From positions 91,521 to 155,520 of the forward strand of contig JAJEAG010000024.1 of NCBI GenBank assembly GCA_022824265.1: a DNA stretch of 64,000 nucleotides. The letters are read 5' to 3'. The number at the start of each line of letters is the position of its first letter. Position 1 is the stretch's first letter. Source of the stretch: Candidatus Poribacteria bacterium. GTDB taxonomy: Bacteria; Poribacteria; WGA-4E; WGA-3G. Positions 1 through 10,276 of the stretch are shown here, piece after piece. The notes under the pieces were generated by a model. The model did no database searches. It had not been told where the DNA came from and saw nothing but the letters and a program-made list of their open reading frames with translations. A program made the position numbers and the translations under genes.

Positions 1-1
1 T

Positions 2-412
2 ATCAGCGCAAAAAACAACCTTGCAATTGATAACGAAACCAGAAGAAGTGTATTGTACGTGGACAGTAAAGCCACTCCAGAACAATATACTGCTATTAGC
101 AAAATGTTGTCTACCAACCATACAAAAGTTTTAGGCAATGTTGTTGCGACCCAAAAAGTCCCTATTAAATACACAAAAAAGGGAACAAAATATGATGTGT
201 CTGTTGGGAAAACACTGGCATTATCCGTGAATCGTTACCCATGTGCAAAATGTACGCAACCACATCAAATTTGGTATGAACCATTGACTGATGTTAAAGA
301 AGTAATTGTTGGAAAATCGGAAACCTATAGTTATAAAGACAATTATCTGCCTGTAACATGGCAGCAAGGAGATCCAGCCAATAACGTCTTTGTCGGTGCT
401 TTTTCTATGTAG
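2..412 (+). CDS. DUF1326-like protein, C-terminal part (5' end outside window)
   Basis: Frame is open from base 2 with no stop upstream of the listed TTG at 53. 'LYVDSKATPEQYTAISKML' resembles the DUF1326 signature. Confidence 0.55.
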   Translation: MSAKNNLAIDNETRRSVLYVDSKATPEQYTAISKMLSTNHTKVLGNVVATQKVPIKYTKKGTKYDVSVGKTLALSVNRYPCAKCTQPHQIWYEPLTDVKEVIVGKSETYSYKDNYLPVTWQQGDPANNVFVGAFSM

Positions 413-422
413 TACATAAGCG

Positions 423-450
423 TCTGTAGTTGCTTTCTTGCAACTACAGA
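423..450 (+). terminator. Perfect 11-bp inverted repeat after the first CDS (hairpin, possible terminator/attenuator)
   Basis: TCTGTAGTTGC (423-433) / GCAACTACAGA (440-450). No clear T-tract. Confidence 0.4.
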
Positions 451-501
451 CCCGCTATACTGTCATAACAGATCTGATAGTCTAATTAATCAGGAGAAAG
501 T

Positions 502-1353
502 GTGACCACTGATAATTCATTGGAGAAACGAAGAAATAAACTGACTCCAGAGGAAAAAATATCGTGGGAGGAAAACGGTTATTTTGTACGCCATAACGTT
601 TTTACAAACGAAGAAAACGATATATTAAGCCAAGTAGCTGATGACATTGCTATCGGTAAACTTCCATTCCCAGACCATCGAATCTTTCAAAATGCTTTAG
701 TTAGAGATGGAAAAATTGAAGCATCGGGTATTCATGCGATGCACAGTATCCATCAAATGAATCTCTACTCTCCTGAATTCCTTGACCGCACTCGTGATCC
801 ACGGTTAACGGAACCTATTGTTGACCTCCTCGGACCGGACATTCTCGGTTTAAACAGTCTTTATATATGGAAACCACCTAAGATTGGTTTAGGTTTCCCG
901 TGGCATCAAGACAGATGGTATACCCAACCTCAATTTAAAACCAAAACCACAGTTGGAACGTGGACTGCGATTGATGCAGCAGATAAAGAAAACGGATGTC
1001 TATACGTGATTCCCGGTAGCCACAAAATCGGCATTCTTGAGCATATTGAGCTTGAAGGTTCACAACAACAAGAGTTTAGACAGGCAGTCGGTGCAAAAGA
1101 CGAAGATGGAGTTGCCGTTGAATTACCACCGGGAAGTATCATCTTTTTTGACAACCGAATACTACATAAGAGTACTAATAACAATAGTGAACGTTTTCGA
1201 CGAAGTAACATCGCACATTATATCAGTGCAAAAGCAGAACGAATTCACCATAAGAATTACATGCGTCCACTCATGTGGGTTAGGGGGGAAATATACCCAA
1301 CGCTGTCTGAGGGTGTCTACCGTGAGGTGTTACCTTTTACAGAATCCGATTAG
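502..1353 (+). CDS. Phytanoyl-CoA dioxygenase (PhyH) family protein
   Basis: HxD motif in FPWHQDRWY, distal LHKST...RFRR; paralogous to the next PhyH ORFs. Confidence 0.9.
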   Translation: MTTDNSLEKRRNKLTPEEKISWEENGYFVRHNVFTNEENDILSQVADDIAIGKLPFPDHRIFQNALVRDGKIEASGIHAMHSIHQMNLYSPEFLDRTRDPRLTEPIVDLLGPDILGLNSLYIWKPPKIGLGFPWHQDRWYTQPQFKTKTTVGTWTAIDAADKENGCLYVIPGSHKIGILEHIELEGSQQQEFRQAVGAKDEDGVAVELPPGSIIFFDNRILHKSTNNNSERFRRSNIAHYISAKAERIHHKNYMRPLMWVRGEIYPTLSEGVYREVLPFTESD

Positions 1354-1397
1354 AATAATAATGAATGACTAAAAACCTGAACTAAATAGGAGTATGA

Positions 1398-2255
1398 GTG
1401 AAAGCAAATATAACATCTGAAGAACGGAAGTTTAGATTGACATCTGAAGAACGATCCTCTTGGGAAGAGAATGGATACTTTGTCCGCCAGAATGTTTTCA
1501 CAAAAGAAGAAAACGACATCTTAGCGCAAATCGCTGATGACATTGTTGATGGTAAAATCCTCTTCCCAGACTATCATATCTTTGAAAACGCATTAGTCAA
1601 AGACGGTAAAGCCGATGCACAAGGAATCTACGCAATGCACAATATCCAATATGTAAGCTGCAATTGTCAAGAATTCCTTGAGCGTACGCGCGATCCCCGT
1701 CTCACTGATCCGGTTGTTGACATACTCGGTCCAGACCTACTTGGTCTCAACAATCTATATATTTGGAAACCACCAAATATCGGCTTAGGATTTCCATGGC
1801 ATCAAGATAAATGGTACTTTAACCATCAATATAAAACTGGAACAACAGTCGCAACATGGTCTGCGATTGACGACGCTGATAAAGACAACGGATGTTTATA
1901 TGTTATACCCGGTAGCCACAAATATGGTGTTCGAGAACATAAGGAACTTGAAGGTTCACAGCAAGGTGAATTCAAACAGGCAGAAGGTGCTCGTGATGAA
2001 GATGGTGTTGCTGTAGAAGTCCCTGCTGGAGCGGTAATCTGGTTTAATAGTCAAGTCTTACATAAAAGCACTGATAACCACAGTTCGCGTTTTAGACGAG
2101 CGAATATAGCACACTATATGAAAGCAGATGGTGAATGGACTCGTCCTCAGGCGGTAAATGAAAAACGACCCCCTATGTGGATTCGTGGCAAAACCTTTCC
2201 TGCAATGGGAAATGAAGTTCAACATGAGGTTATACCGATTATAGAATCAGATTAA
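1398..2255 (+). CDS. Phytanoyl-CoA dioxygenase (PhyH) family protein
   Basis: FPWHQDKWYF and LHKSTDNHSSRFRR motifs; near-identical architecture to 502..1353. Confidence 0.9.
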   Translation: MKANITSEERKFRLTSEERSSWEENGYFVRQNVFTKEENDILAQIADDIVDGKILFPDYHIFENALVKDGKADAQGIYAMHNIQYVSCNCQEFLERTRDPRLTDPVVDILGPDLLGLNNLYIWKPPNIGLGFPWHQDKWYFNHQYKTGTTVATWSAIDDADKDNGCLYVIPGSHKYGVREHKELEGSQQGEFKQAEGARDEDGVAVEVPAGAVIWFNSQVLHKSTDNHSSRFRRANIAHYMKADGEWTRPQAVNEKRPPMWIRGKTFPAMGNEVQHEVIPIIESD

Positions 2256-2276
2256 CTACTAACGAAGGTTACTATC

Positions 2277-3323
2277 ATGAAACTACAAATCACTACTATC
2301 TATATCATACTTTTATTGCTTATTTCATCTACTGATGCAAACGTCCCTTCCAAATACGCGAATCAACCCGTTGAATGGTTCCAAAGCGAGGAGGGTCATC
2401 GTATTGCTGACAACGTCCTTACGTGGCAGACACCGCACGGCGGTTTTCCCAAGAGTAGAGACACCGCATCAAAGCCGTATAAAGGTAAAAGTGAGGATCT
2501 GCACGCAACATTTGACAACGGTGCGACAATTGACGAACTTCGGTTTCTTGCACGTGCGTATAGTGCGACAAAAGAGCCACGTTACAAACAAGGATTTCTC
2601 AAAGGTCTTTCTCATATCTTTGTAGCACAATACCCGAATGGTGGATGGCCTCAGTATTATCCGCTGAGCAAAAGTTACCATCGTCACATCACGTTCAATG
2701 ACAATGTTATGTCCCGTATCCTTGGACTTCTCAGAGATGTCTCTGAATCTTCTGATTATCAGTTCCTGAAAACTGAGGACCGTGTTAAGGTTGAAGATGC
2801 TGTAACCAAAGGCATTGACTGCATCCTACGGACGCAAATCAAACAGGATGGTAAACTCACTGCATGGTGCGCGCAGCATGACGAGAAAACGCTTGAACCT
2901 GCGTGGGGACGTTCCTATGAGCCACCATCAATTTCTGGTGCAGAAAGCGTTGATGTCGTGCGATTCCTAATGTCACTTGAAGAACCCACACCGGAGATCA
3001 TCGCTGCTATTGAAGGATCTGTTGAGTGGTTCAGGAGTGTCACTATCAACGGCATCCGCCAAGAAAGGTTCACCAATGCAGATGGACAGGAGGACAAACG
3101 GATCGTAGCAGATCCCGATGCGGGACCTCTCTGGGCGCGTTTCTACGAGTTAGGCAGCAACCGTCCAATCTTCCTCGACCGCGACTCGGTTGTTCGCTAC
3201 TCATTATCTGAGATCGGACAAGAACGTCGCACTGGATACGCCTACTACGGTGGTTGGGCAACCAGGCTCCTCGCAGATGAGTACCCACGGTGGAGAGAAA
3301 AGCATAAGCTCTCAAAGAAATAA
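2277..3323 (+). CDS. Pectate lyase (PelA / PL10-type), secreted
   Basis: Signal peptide; 'WQTPHGGFPKSRD', 'ATFDNGATIDELRFLARAY', 'YPNGGWPQYYPL', 'ITFNDNVM'. Confidence 0.88.
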   Translation: MKLQITTIYIILLLLISSTDANVPSKYANQPVEWFQSEEGHRIADNVLTWQTPHGGFPKSRDTASKPYKGKSEDLHATFDNGATIDELRFLARAYSATKEPRYKQGFLKGLSHIFVAQYPNGGWPQYYPLSKSYHRHITFNDNVMSRILGLLRDVSESSDYQFLKTEDRVKVEDAVTKGIDCILRTQIKQDGKLTAWCAQHDEKTLEPAWGRSYEPPSISGAESVDVVRFLMSLEEPTPEIIAAIEGSVEWFRSVTINGIRQERFTNADGQEDKRIVADPDAGPLWARFYELGSNRPIFLDRDSVVRYSLSEIGQERRTGYAYYGGWATRLLADEYPRWREKHKLSKK

Positions 3324-3410
3324 CCGAATGTAATCGTGTTGTGTTCGACGTGCAGCGAGCAGTGTATGCGGAATTAATGATACCATTTAAATATATCGAT
3401 AGGAAAATTA

Positions 3411-4274
3411 ATGAACACGAATATAAATACTGGAGAACGGAAGTATAGGCTAACTCCAGAAGAACAAAACTCTTGGGACGAGAACGGGTATTTTATCCGT
3501 TACGACGTTTTTACAAAAGATGAAAACGACTCTTTAGCACAAATCGCAGATGACATCGCTACCGGAAAACGCTCTTTTCGCGCCCAAAATATTCACCAAA
3601 ACGCATTAGTCAGAGATGGAAAAACAGAAGCATCTGGAATAAACGCGATGCACTGTATTCATCATATAAATCATTATTCACCTGAATTCCTTGAACGTAC
3701 ACGTGACCCGCGTCTCACTGATCCTGTAGTTGACCTAATCGGTCCAAATATCCTCGGTCTCAACAATTTATATATTTGGAAACCACCAAATATCGGTCTG
3801 GGTTTTCCATGGCATCAAGATAAATGGTATTTTAACAATAACTATAAAAATGGCAAAACAGTAGGAACTTGGACTGCTGTTGATGACGCAGACAAGGGAA
3901 ATGGTTGTCTATACGTCATACCCGGAAGTCATAAATTAGGTGTCCTTGAACATGAAGACCTGGAGGGATCACAACAGAATGAGTTTAAAATTGCACGCGA
4001 AGCACGAGACGAAGACGGTGTAGCAGTTGAAGTGCCATCGGGTGCAGTGGTTTGGTTTAACAATGAATTACTACACAAAAGCACTGAAAACCAAAGTAAC
4101 CGCTTTCGACGATGTAGTGTCGCACATTATATCAGTGGAAGTGCTGAACGCATACCTAAAAAACAGGTAAAATATGTTCGACCAGTCATGTGGGTACGAG
4201 GTAACACGTATTCAGAAAAGATGGAACCTGTTTATCGCGACGCTTTACCTATCCCTGAAGAAATGGAGGATTAA
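3411..4274 (+). CDS. Phytanoyl-CoA dioxygenase (PhyH) family protein
   Basis: FPWHQDKWYF, LLHKSTENQSNRFRR motifs; paralog. Confidence 0.9.
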   Translation: MNTNINTGERKYRLTPEEQNSWDENGYFIRYDVFTKDENDSLAQIADDIATGKRSFRAQNIHQNALVRDGKTEASGINAMHCIHHINHYSPEFLERTRDPRLTDPVVDLIGPNILGLNNLYIWKPPNIGLGFPWHQDKWYFNNNYKNGKTVGTWTAVDDADKGNGCLYVIPGSHKLGVLEHEDLEGSQQNEFKIAREARDEDGVAVEVPSGAVVWFNNELLHKSTENQSNRFRRCSVAHYISGSAERIPKKQVKYVRPVMWVRGNTYSEKMEPVYRDALPIPEEMED

Positions 4275-5134
4275 TGAATTCAGATAAAACAGAATTATAT
4301 CGGAAATACGCGCTCTCACCAGAAGATAAAATCTTCTGGGAAGAGAACGGTTATCTTGTGCGCTACGACGTTTTCACTAAGGAAGAAAATGACATACTAC
4401 GTAAAATCGCAGATGATATTGTTGAAGGAAAACACCCCTTTCCATCAGATAATATCAATCAAAACGCATTGGTAAGGGACGGACAAATTGAAGCATCAGG
4501 TATACATGCAATGCACAAAATCCATCATGTGAGTTTTTATTGTCCTGAATTCCTTGCACGTGTACGTGACCCCCGTCTAACGGACCCAATTGTCGACCTA
4601 CTTGGTCCAAATCTGCTGAGTCAAGGAAATCTGTATATATGGAAAGCCCCAAAAATTGGTTTAGGATTTCCATGGCATCAAGATAAATGGTATTTTAATT
4701 GGCAGTATAAAACTGAAATGACTGTCGGAACATGGACAGCGATTGATGCAGCTGACCAAGACAACGGATGTTTATATGTTATACCCGGAAGTCACAAATT
4801 GGGTATACTTGAGCATGAAGACTTGGAAGGTTCACAACAAAACGAATTCAAAATAGCACGCGATGCAAAGGACGAAGATGGTGTTGCTGTTGAAGTGCCA
4901 CCAGGAGGTGTGGTTTGGTTTAACAATCAACTTCTACATAAAAGCACTGACAACCACAGTAATCGTTTTAGACGATGTAATGTAATTCATTATATTAGTG
5001 GAAATGCAGAACGAATTCCAAAGAAACAGGGAGCAACTGTACGTCCTGTCATGTGGGTTCGGGGTGAAACATATTCAGAAAAGATGGAACCGGTATATCG
5101 TGATATATTACCAATACCAGAAACCGAATCATAA
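4274..5134 (+). CDS. Phytanoyl-CoA dioxygenase (PhyH) family protein
   Basis: FPWHQDKWYF, LLHKSTDNHSNRFRR; overlaps the preceding stop by 1 nt (TAATG). Confidence 0.9.
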   Translation: MNSDKTELYRKYALSPEDKIFWEENGYLVRYDVFTKEENDILRKIADDIVEGKHPFPSDNINQNALVRDGQIEASGIHAMHKIHHVSFYCPEFLARVRDPRLTDPIVDLLGPNLLSQGNLYIWKAPKIGLGFPWHQDKWYFNWQYKTEMTVGTWTAIDAADQDNGCLYVIPGSHKLGILEHEDLEGSQQNEFKIARDAKDEDGVAVEVPPGGVVWFNNQLLHKSTDNHSNRFRRCNVIHYISGNAERIPKKQGATVRPVMWVRGETYSEKMEPVYRDILPIPETES

Positions 5135-5150
5135 GCAATTTTGAAGGAAT

Positions 5151-6233
5151 TTACACTCTATTTGGGAACAGAGTTCGCTTTAAAAGGTCTCCAGTATATA
5201 TTGCACTTGGTAACACCTCACACTCCGCCCAACATCCAGGGCATTTGTAAACCCATTCTCGTTGTTTCTGAATTTTATCATTTGCCCACAGTTCAGAGAA
5301 ATTCTGTTCGCGTAGATTACCAACAGAGGAAGTATTGAATTGGCATGTTGGAACACGTCCATCGGGAAATATACGTAAATGTGAATTTAACGCAACACAC
5401 TTCGGATTAGGTGATCCTTTATCCCCGAGTAACCGATTGCGGATTCCGAGTAAATAATACCTCTTTGCAACTCTTTCCATAAGCGGATAACTGCCTAAAT
5501 CCTTATCTATTTCATCAAATAGTTCCTTCAGATGTTCCTCTGTAAATTCACCAAATGTCGCAAATTCACCTATCTGTGTTGGTGCTACCGCTATCTCTTC
5601 CTCCAGGTTGTAGGTGGCACTAACATCATACGCCATCACAACATTGTTTCGTATACCCAGAGGTTTCAAGAAATCACGTAGACGTTTGTAGTGTTCAACA
5701 CCCTCAGCATCAACGATTGTCTGATTTACTGCAAGACTCATTCGTAACGCTTTCTGTCTTGGTGCAAGGGATTCAAGAGTTTTTACAATGAAATCCCATG
5801 CTTTATCATGACCACGGACAGTGTTGTGTTTGTCTTTCATACCATCTACTGATACAAGTACACTCAAAGGAACATCACGGTTCCGTTCTTCACAGAACTG
5901 GACAATCCTATCGGTCAAAAATCCATTTGTCGTAACATGTAGTATCAGCGGTCGCAACTTTTCTTGTGTGAGATGTGCAATTTCCAGCATGTCTTTTCTG
6001 ACAAACGGTTCTCCGCCAGTTAAGCGTACAGCATCCATTCGCGGTAGTTGATCAAATATGTTTTCTATTTCCTGAAGACTTAAATCATTTGGTGAAGGTT
6101 TACGCCAAGAATCACACATAATACATCGTGCATTGCATGAGAAGGTCACAGTGTAGGTTAAAAATCGGGGCATATTTACTTGCCTACGTTGATTACGCCA
6201 GAAGGTAGGAAAGTAGGATAAGATGCGTTTCAT
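5151..6233 (-). CDS. Radical SAM protein with SPASM-like C-terminus
   Basis: CNARCIMCDSW (CxxxCxxC), 'RLTGGEPFVRKDM', C-terminal Cys-rich region (CVALN...CQFNTSSVGNL...CPGCWAEC). Confidence 0.88.
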   Translation of the reverse strand: MKRILSYFPTFWRNQRRQVNMPRFLTYTVTFSCNARCIMCDSWRKPSPNDLSLQEIENIFDQLPRMDAVRLTGGEPFVRKDMLEIAHLTQEKLRPLILHVTTNGFLTDRIVQFCEERNRDVPLSVLVSVDGMKDKHNTVRGHDKAWDFIVKTLESLAPRQKALRMSLAVNQTIVDAEGVEHYKRLRDFLKPLGIRNNVVMAYDVSATYNLEEEIAVAPTQIGEFATFGEFTEEHLKELFDEIDKDLGSYPLMERVAKRYYLLGIRNRLLGDKGSPNPKCVALNSHLRIFPDGRVPTCQFNTSSVGNLREQNFSELWANDKIQKQREWVYKCPGCWAECEVLPSAIYTGDLLKRTLFPNRV

Positions 6234-6257
6234 AGAGTGTTTCCTTATCTAAGAATA

Positions 6258-7343
6258 TTATGCAGCTCCCGGCAAGTATTGATTGATTATTTCTATGGCA
6301 GTCCTATTACCATGTACCTCTTGGCGATCAATACGAGATCGATATGTTTCACACTGTTCCATGAAATAACGAGTATATAATGGTGATATTTGATCCATAC
6401 CAACAGTCATTCCAGCACCAGCGTCACTAAGAAAATATCCGTTTATCCGCTGTTCGTGATTTCCATACTCAGGCATTGCAAGTACCGGTTTTTCAAGATA
6501 GAGTGCTTCTCCAATGAGTTGATTACCGGCAGTACTTATTAATGCACGACTGGTTGCTAAATCTTCAATGAACCTGTGCATATCTATTTCACAGAAACGC
6601 AAACGACCTTTAGAAGGTTGTGAGCCGAGTCCATAGATACGCATTTCACATCCACATGCCTCAAGTGCTTCAAATACTTCTGATGATCCGAATCTACGTA
6701 AATACACCACAATATGCTCACCATGTTCCGGGGTTGCTTCCAACACCTCAGTTCTTAACAATACACCGATTTGTGATACATCTTTCACCTTAGTTTTTAA
6801 TGGGGGAAAATAGAAGGATGATACGATTGTATGCTCCTGTCCATGATAATAACCCCTTACGATTTGAGCCATTAAAAATGCGTGACGTTGTAAATCTGCG
6901 GGAAGTCTACTTAGGTCGGAAACAAGCAAAAAGTGTTGGTGGTCAAGACTAATAAAAGGTATACTAACCTGTCGAGCCACTCTGGGAAGTGCAGGTTCAA
7001 AATCAGTTATAACTAAATCAGGTGCTTCTTTGTCAATATCATCCTGTATACGTTTTGATAGCGTAGAATACCCCGCAAGATAGTTTAATCCTCCAATACC
7101 TGTTTTTATAGTATCAAGTTGTCGTCGTCCCGTATTTGGACAGTCCTTGTAATGAAAAACCAACCCAGGTATGTGCTTAACAACGACATCTGTATCTTTA
7201 TATACAGGATGCAACAAATCATAGGCGTGACCAGGAGCATAAATAACAATTTTATGCTGCTTCCTTAATTCCTCAACGACCGCTCGAACCCGTGTTGCAT
7301 GTCCTCTTCCCTCACCCGCTAAGCTATAATAAATCGTTGCCAT
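6258..7343 (-). CDS. Glycosyltransferase family protein (MJ1255/VC2487-like)
   Basis: 'MATIYYSLAGEGRGHATRVRAVVEEL' start and 'ALISTAGNQLIGEALYLEKPVLAMPEYGNHEQRING' donor-binding-like segment. Start chosen at the internal Met before ATIYYS. Confidence 0.75.
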   Translation of the reverse strand: MATIYYSLAGEGRGHATRVRAVVEELRKQHKIVIYAPGHAYDLLHPVYKDTDVVVKHIPGLVFHYKDCPNTGRRQLDTIKTGIGGLNYLAGYSTLSKRIQDDIDKEAPDLVITDFEPALPRVARQVSIPFISLDHQHFLLVSDLSRLPADLQRHAFLMAQIVRGYYHGQEHTIVSSFYFPPLKTKVKDVSQIGVLLRTEVLEATPEHGEHIVVYLRRFGSSEVFEALEACGCEMRIYGLGSQPSKGRLRFCEIDMHRFIEDLATSRALISTAGNQLIGEALYLEKPVLAMPEYGNHEQRINGYFLSDAGAGMTVGMDQISPLYTRYFMEQCETYRSRIDRQEVHGNRTAIEIINQYLPGAA

Positions 7344-7472
7344 AAATGAAATTCCTTCACATGAAGTCAACTGATGAATTGAACCTACACATAGTTTATT
7401 GTTCCAAATTCATAAAAATGATACTATCAAAATGTTGCTAATTTGTAAATATGACGTTCCAAATTTATGTAA

Positions 7473-7616
7473 TACCATTTCTATATGATAACCTTACATT
7501 ATTTCGTAGGTCGGGTAGAAACGGTAGCGAAACCCGACTTTTTATAGTGTCCTGTCGGGTTTCGTTCTTCAACCGACCTACAATACGTTATGACAATTTG
7601 TCAATTAGAAATGGTA
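7473..7616. repeat. Nested palindromic, MITE-like element with 11-bp perfect terminal inverted repeats and a possible TAA duplication
   Basis: TACCATTTCTA (7473-7483) / TAGAAATGGTA (7606-7616), flanked by TAA at 7470-7472 and 7617-7619. Inner arms GTAGGTCGG (7506-7514) / CCGACCTAC (7573-7581) and GAAACCCGAC (7529-7538) / GTCGGGTTTC (7554-7563). Confidence 0.6.
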
Positions 7617-7778
7617 TAAGTTAAGAATTCATAGATCGTGATAATGCGACTCTAAAGTATCGTAAAATTTCTATGTTTTATTTTGACAATACATAGCCTA
7701 TTGAATATACTAACATACAAGAGGGCTCTAATTTGGAATTATACGTAATAAAATTACACAGAATATTTGGAGAAAAAT

Positions 7779-9533
7779 ATGCGAACATACAAGATTAAAT
7801 TGTTCTTTGTATTCCTTCTATTTCTATTACTAACAATGTATGGTAATACATTTGCCCAAAGACCTAACTTTCCGGAACAAATACCAATTGTTGAACGACC
7901 ATTCTCTGATGATCCTGACAAATTTACTTTCGCTATAATAGGTGATAAAACAGGTGGAGGATTAGATAAATGGCATGTGTTTGACCGCGCAATAGATGAA
8001 ATAAACACATTGAATCCTGATTTTGCAATTATGGTTGGGGACTTGATTCAAGGGGATACGACTGATACAAAGCAACTTTCTACTGAATGGAAGGAGTTTT
8101 GGGAACACCAATCTGCATTAGATATTCCGTTTCTCTCGCTACCTGGTAATCACGATATTACCAATCCAGTTATGTATGAATATTGGAAAGAGAATTTAGG
8201 ACGAACGTATTACGCATTTACTTATAAGAATTGCTTGTTTCTTTTGCTCAATACTGAGGAATGGCATGCAAATAGTGGTGAATGGATAAACTGGTTTGGC
8301 AAAGAACAGATAAAATATGCAAAATCACAATTAACACAACACGTAGATGTGCGGCACACATTCGTTCTTTTACATCGTCCGTTATGGCTCCAGAAAGATT
8401 CAGGTTGGGAGGAAATAGAAGAAGCATTCGGTGAAAGACCATACACAGTTTTTGCAGGACATTATCATAATCTTACACTTCATACTAAGAACGATCGTCG
8501 ATATTTCGTACTTGGGGCAACAGGTGGTGGGTTCACACCACAGGAAGTCAAAGAATACGGTGCATTTGATCACTATAGCCTCGTAACTGTAGATAATGAT
8601 GAAGTCAACGTTGCAATTATTGAACCGGGTAACATACATCACGCGGATGTGTCAACATCTGCGTTCAAAGATAAGGTTTCAAAACTACTTGACTTTAAGA
8701 TAGATTTTGATCTCAATAAAAACAGGTCTGTATCTGAAGGAAGACTTGATATTTCTCTCAATAATACACTTGAAAAACTAATGACACTTGAGATAAAGTT
8801 TGAGCAGAATGACAAATGGCAGATTACACCAAACCATTTATCTATTCAAGCAAAACCGGGACAAACATCAAAAACAAGCGTGACTCTCTCAGTTTCATCA
8901 ACTGATTACCTACCTTTTCCCATCTATAAGCACTCTGTCCAGTATGGTGGTGAACAACTGTTGAGTGGAAGAAATCTGTATCACCCAATTGACAGAGTAC
9001 ACATGCGTGTTTTAAAAAGTTGGATGTTGTTGGGACCTTTTGATATTGATATGAAAACAATACCTTCCAATTCCAAGCAGGTCCCACAGAGTTTTATTGA
9101 TATTCCTTTACAACCACTGAAAATTAATAAAACCTATAATGGAAAATCTGGAGAAATTACGTGGCAAGAACACATATCTAAAAATGACAGGATAAAATTA
9201 GATGCTGTTTTTGAATACGCAGAAATGGCTTACGGTTTTGGAATCACGCATATCAAGAGTCCAGATAACCGACGTATATTTGCACAAATCGGATGGGGAA
9301 GCAATCTTGGTAGAATTTACCTAAACGGTGTTGAGATTCCCAGTGCCTCTATTCCTGGTGAAAACCTATATTCATGGTGGGCACACTTTGAATTGTCCTT
9401 GAAAAAAGGATGGAACACCTTAACTATCCTATCAGGAGATTACAACGGATGGTGGGATTATCGTATGGAAGTTGCTGATCCTACGAAATCCCTTGAGTTT
9501 AACGTGAAACCGACTACCGAGGAAAACCAATAA
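7779..9533 (+). CDS. Secreted metallophosphoesterase (calcineurin-like) with C-terminal beta-domain
   Basis: 'IIGDKTGGG', 'MVGDLIQGD', 'LPGNHD', 'FAGHYHN' metallophosphatase motifs; signal peptide. Confidence 0.85.
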   Translation: MRTYKIKLFFVFLLFLLLTMYGNTFAQRPNFPEQIPIVERPFSDDPDKFTFAIIGDKTGGGLDKWHVFDRAIDEINTLNPDFAIMVGDLIQGDTTDTKQLSTEWKEFWEHQSALDIPFLSLPGNHDITNPVMYEYWKENLGRTYYAFTYKNCLFLLLNTEEWHANSGEWINWFGKEQIKYAKSQLTQHVDVRHTFVLLHRPLWLQKDSGWEEIEEAFGERPYTVFAGHYHNLTLHTKNDRRYFVLGATGGGFTPQEVKEYGAFDHYSLVTVDNDEVNVAIIEPGNIHHADVSTSAFKDKVSKLLDFKIDFDLNKNRSVSEGRLDISLNNTLEKLMTLEIKFEQNDKWQITPNHLSIQAKPGQTSKTSVTLSVSSTDYLPFPIYKHSVQYGGEQLLSGRNLYHPIDRVHMRVLKSWMLLGPFDIDMKTIPSNSKQVPQSFIDIPLQPLKINKTYNGKSGEITWQEHISKNDRIKLDAVFEYAEMAYGFGITHIKSPDNRRIFAQIGWGSNLGRIYLNGVEIPSASIPGENLYSWWAHFELSLKKGWNTLTILSGDYNGWWDYRMEVADPTKSLEFNVKPTTEENQ

Positions 9534-9596
9534 AAGTAAAACGGACGTGGTAACCTCGCCTCTACGAATTATATTGATTGTGCTTTTCTTGTAAGG

Positions 9597-10006
9597 ACAT
9601 CGGTTTTTGCTTCTTCTAAAAACGTACACAAAAAGGGCGTTTTTCGTTTCTGTGTACGTTTTGCTTTTGGGGGTTACGCCTGTCTGGGATTGGGTTTATC
9701 AGTGTGTACGAAACTTTTTGAAATTTTCTGTTTGGTACGTTTTGATTTGCTTTGTTATGGTCGGTTTTTGAGTGGATGTTTTTTAGGTAACGAGTGTCGG
9801 TTTTTGTTGATGTTATGGGTTGTGTGCAGTTTTTGTTTTTCATAGTAGTAGGATTATAACAGGTGTCGGAGTGGGATGGAAAGGTTTGTGGGAATTGGAA
9901 CAATATCTTTCATGTATGTTTGTGGTAGTTTTCAGTTTTTTGGTTTAGTTGTCAGTTATCAGTTGTCTGAACCAAGATTTTCAGGATTACAGGATTTGCA
10001 GGATTA
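9597..10006 (+). repeat. Dispersed repeat A, copy 1
   Basis: Same sequence order as 55391-55780 and the reverse complement of 24228-24603: hairpin, 'GGGTTTATCAGTGTGTACGA', 'TATAACAGGTGT', 'TTTCATGTATGTTT', 'TTCAGGATTACAGGATT'. Confidence 0.8.
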
Positions 10007-10276
10007 GGAGTTGGTGAGTATATATTCCGTTGTAAAGGATGAAAAACTACCTTTTGCAAAGGAACATTGGAAGACAAATCTCTTATTCTGCAAATCATGA
10101 TTCAGATAACAAGTCGGAGGTCGTTACGCTCGATCTGACCTACAATATAAACGTTTAGTAACACGCATCTACTTAGAAATCTTAAAACCAAATAGTCATG
10201 GCTAAATAATCCTGCGTCTTGACAAATATACATCTATACGATATAGTTATGATAGGAATGTCTGTTAGGAGGGTTT

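Noticed and set aside
930-1211. Antisense ORF inside a PhyH gene, also 1037..1372 in a shifted frame
   Set aside because: Overlaps a well-supported PhyH CDS; composition is not protein-like and no start context is seen.
9616-9903. 95-aa minus-strand ORF and its 98-aa counterpart at 24307..24603, similar in sequence
   Set aside because: Both lie inside dispersed repeat A. The third copy (55391-55780) has an in-frame stop at the corresponding place, so the similarity is best explained by DNA-level repeat conservation. A covariation/dN-dS test would settle it.
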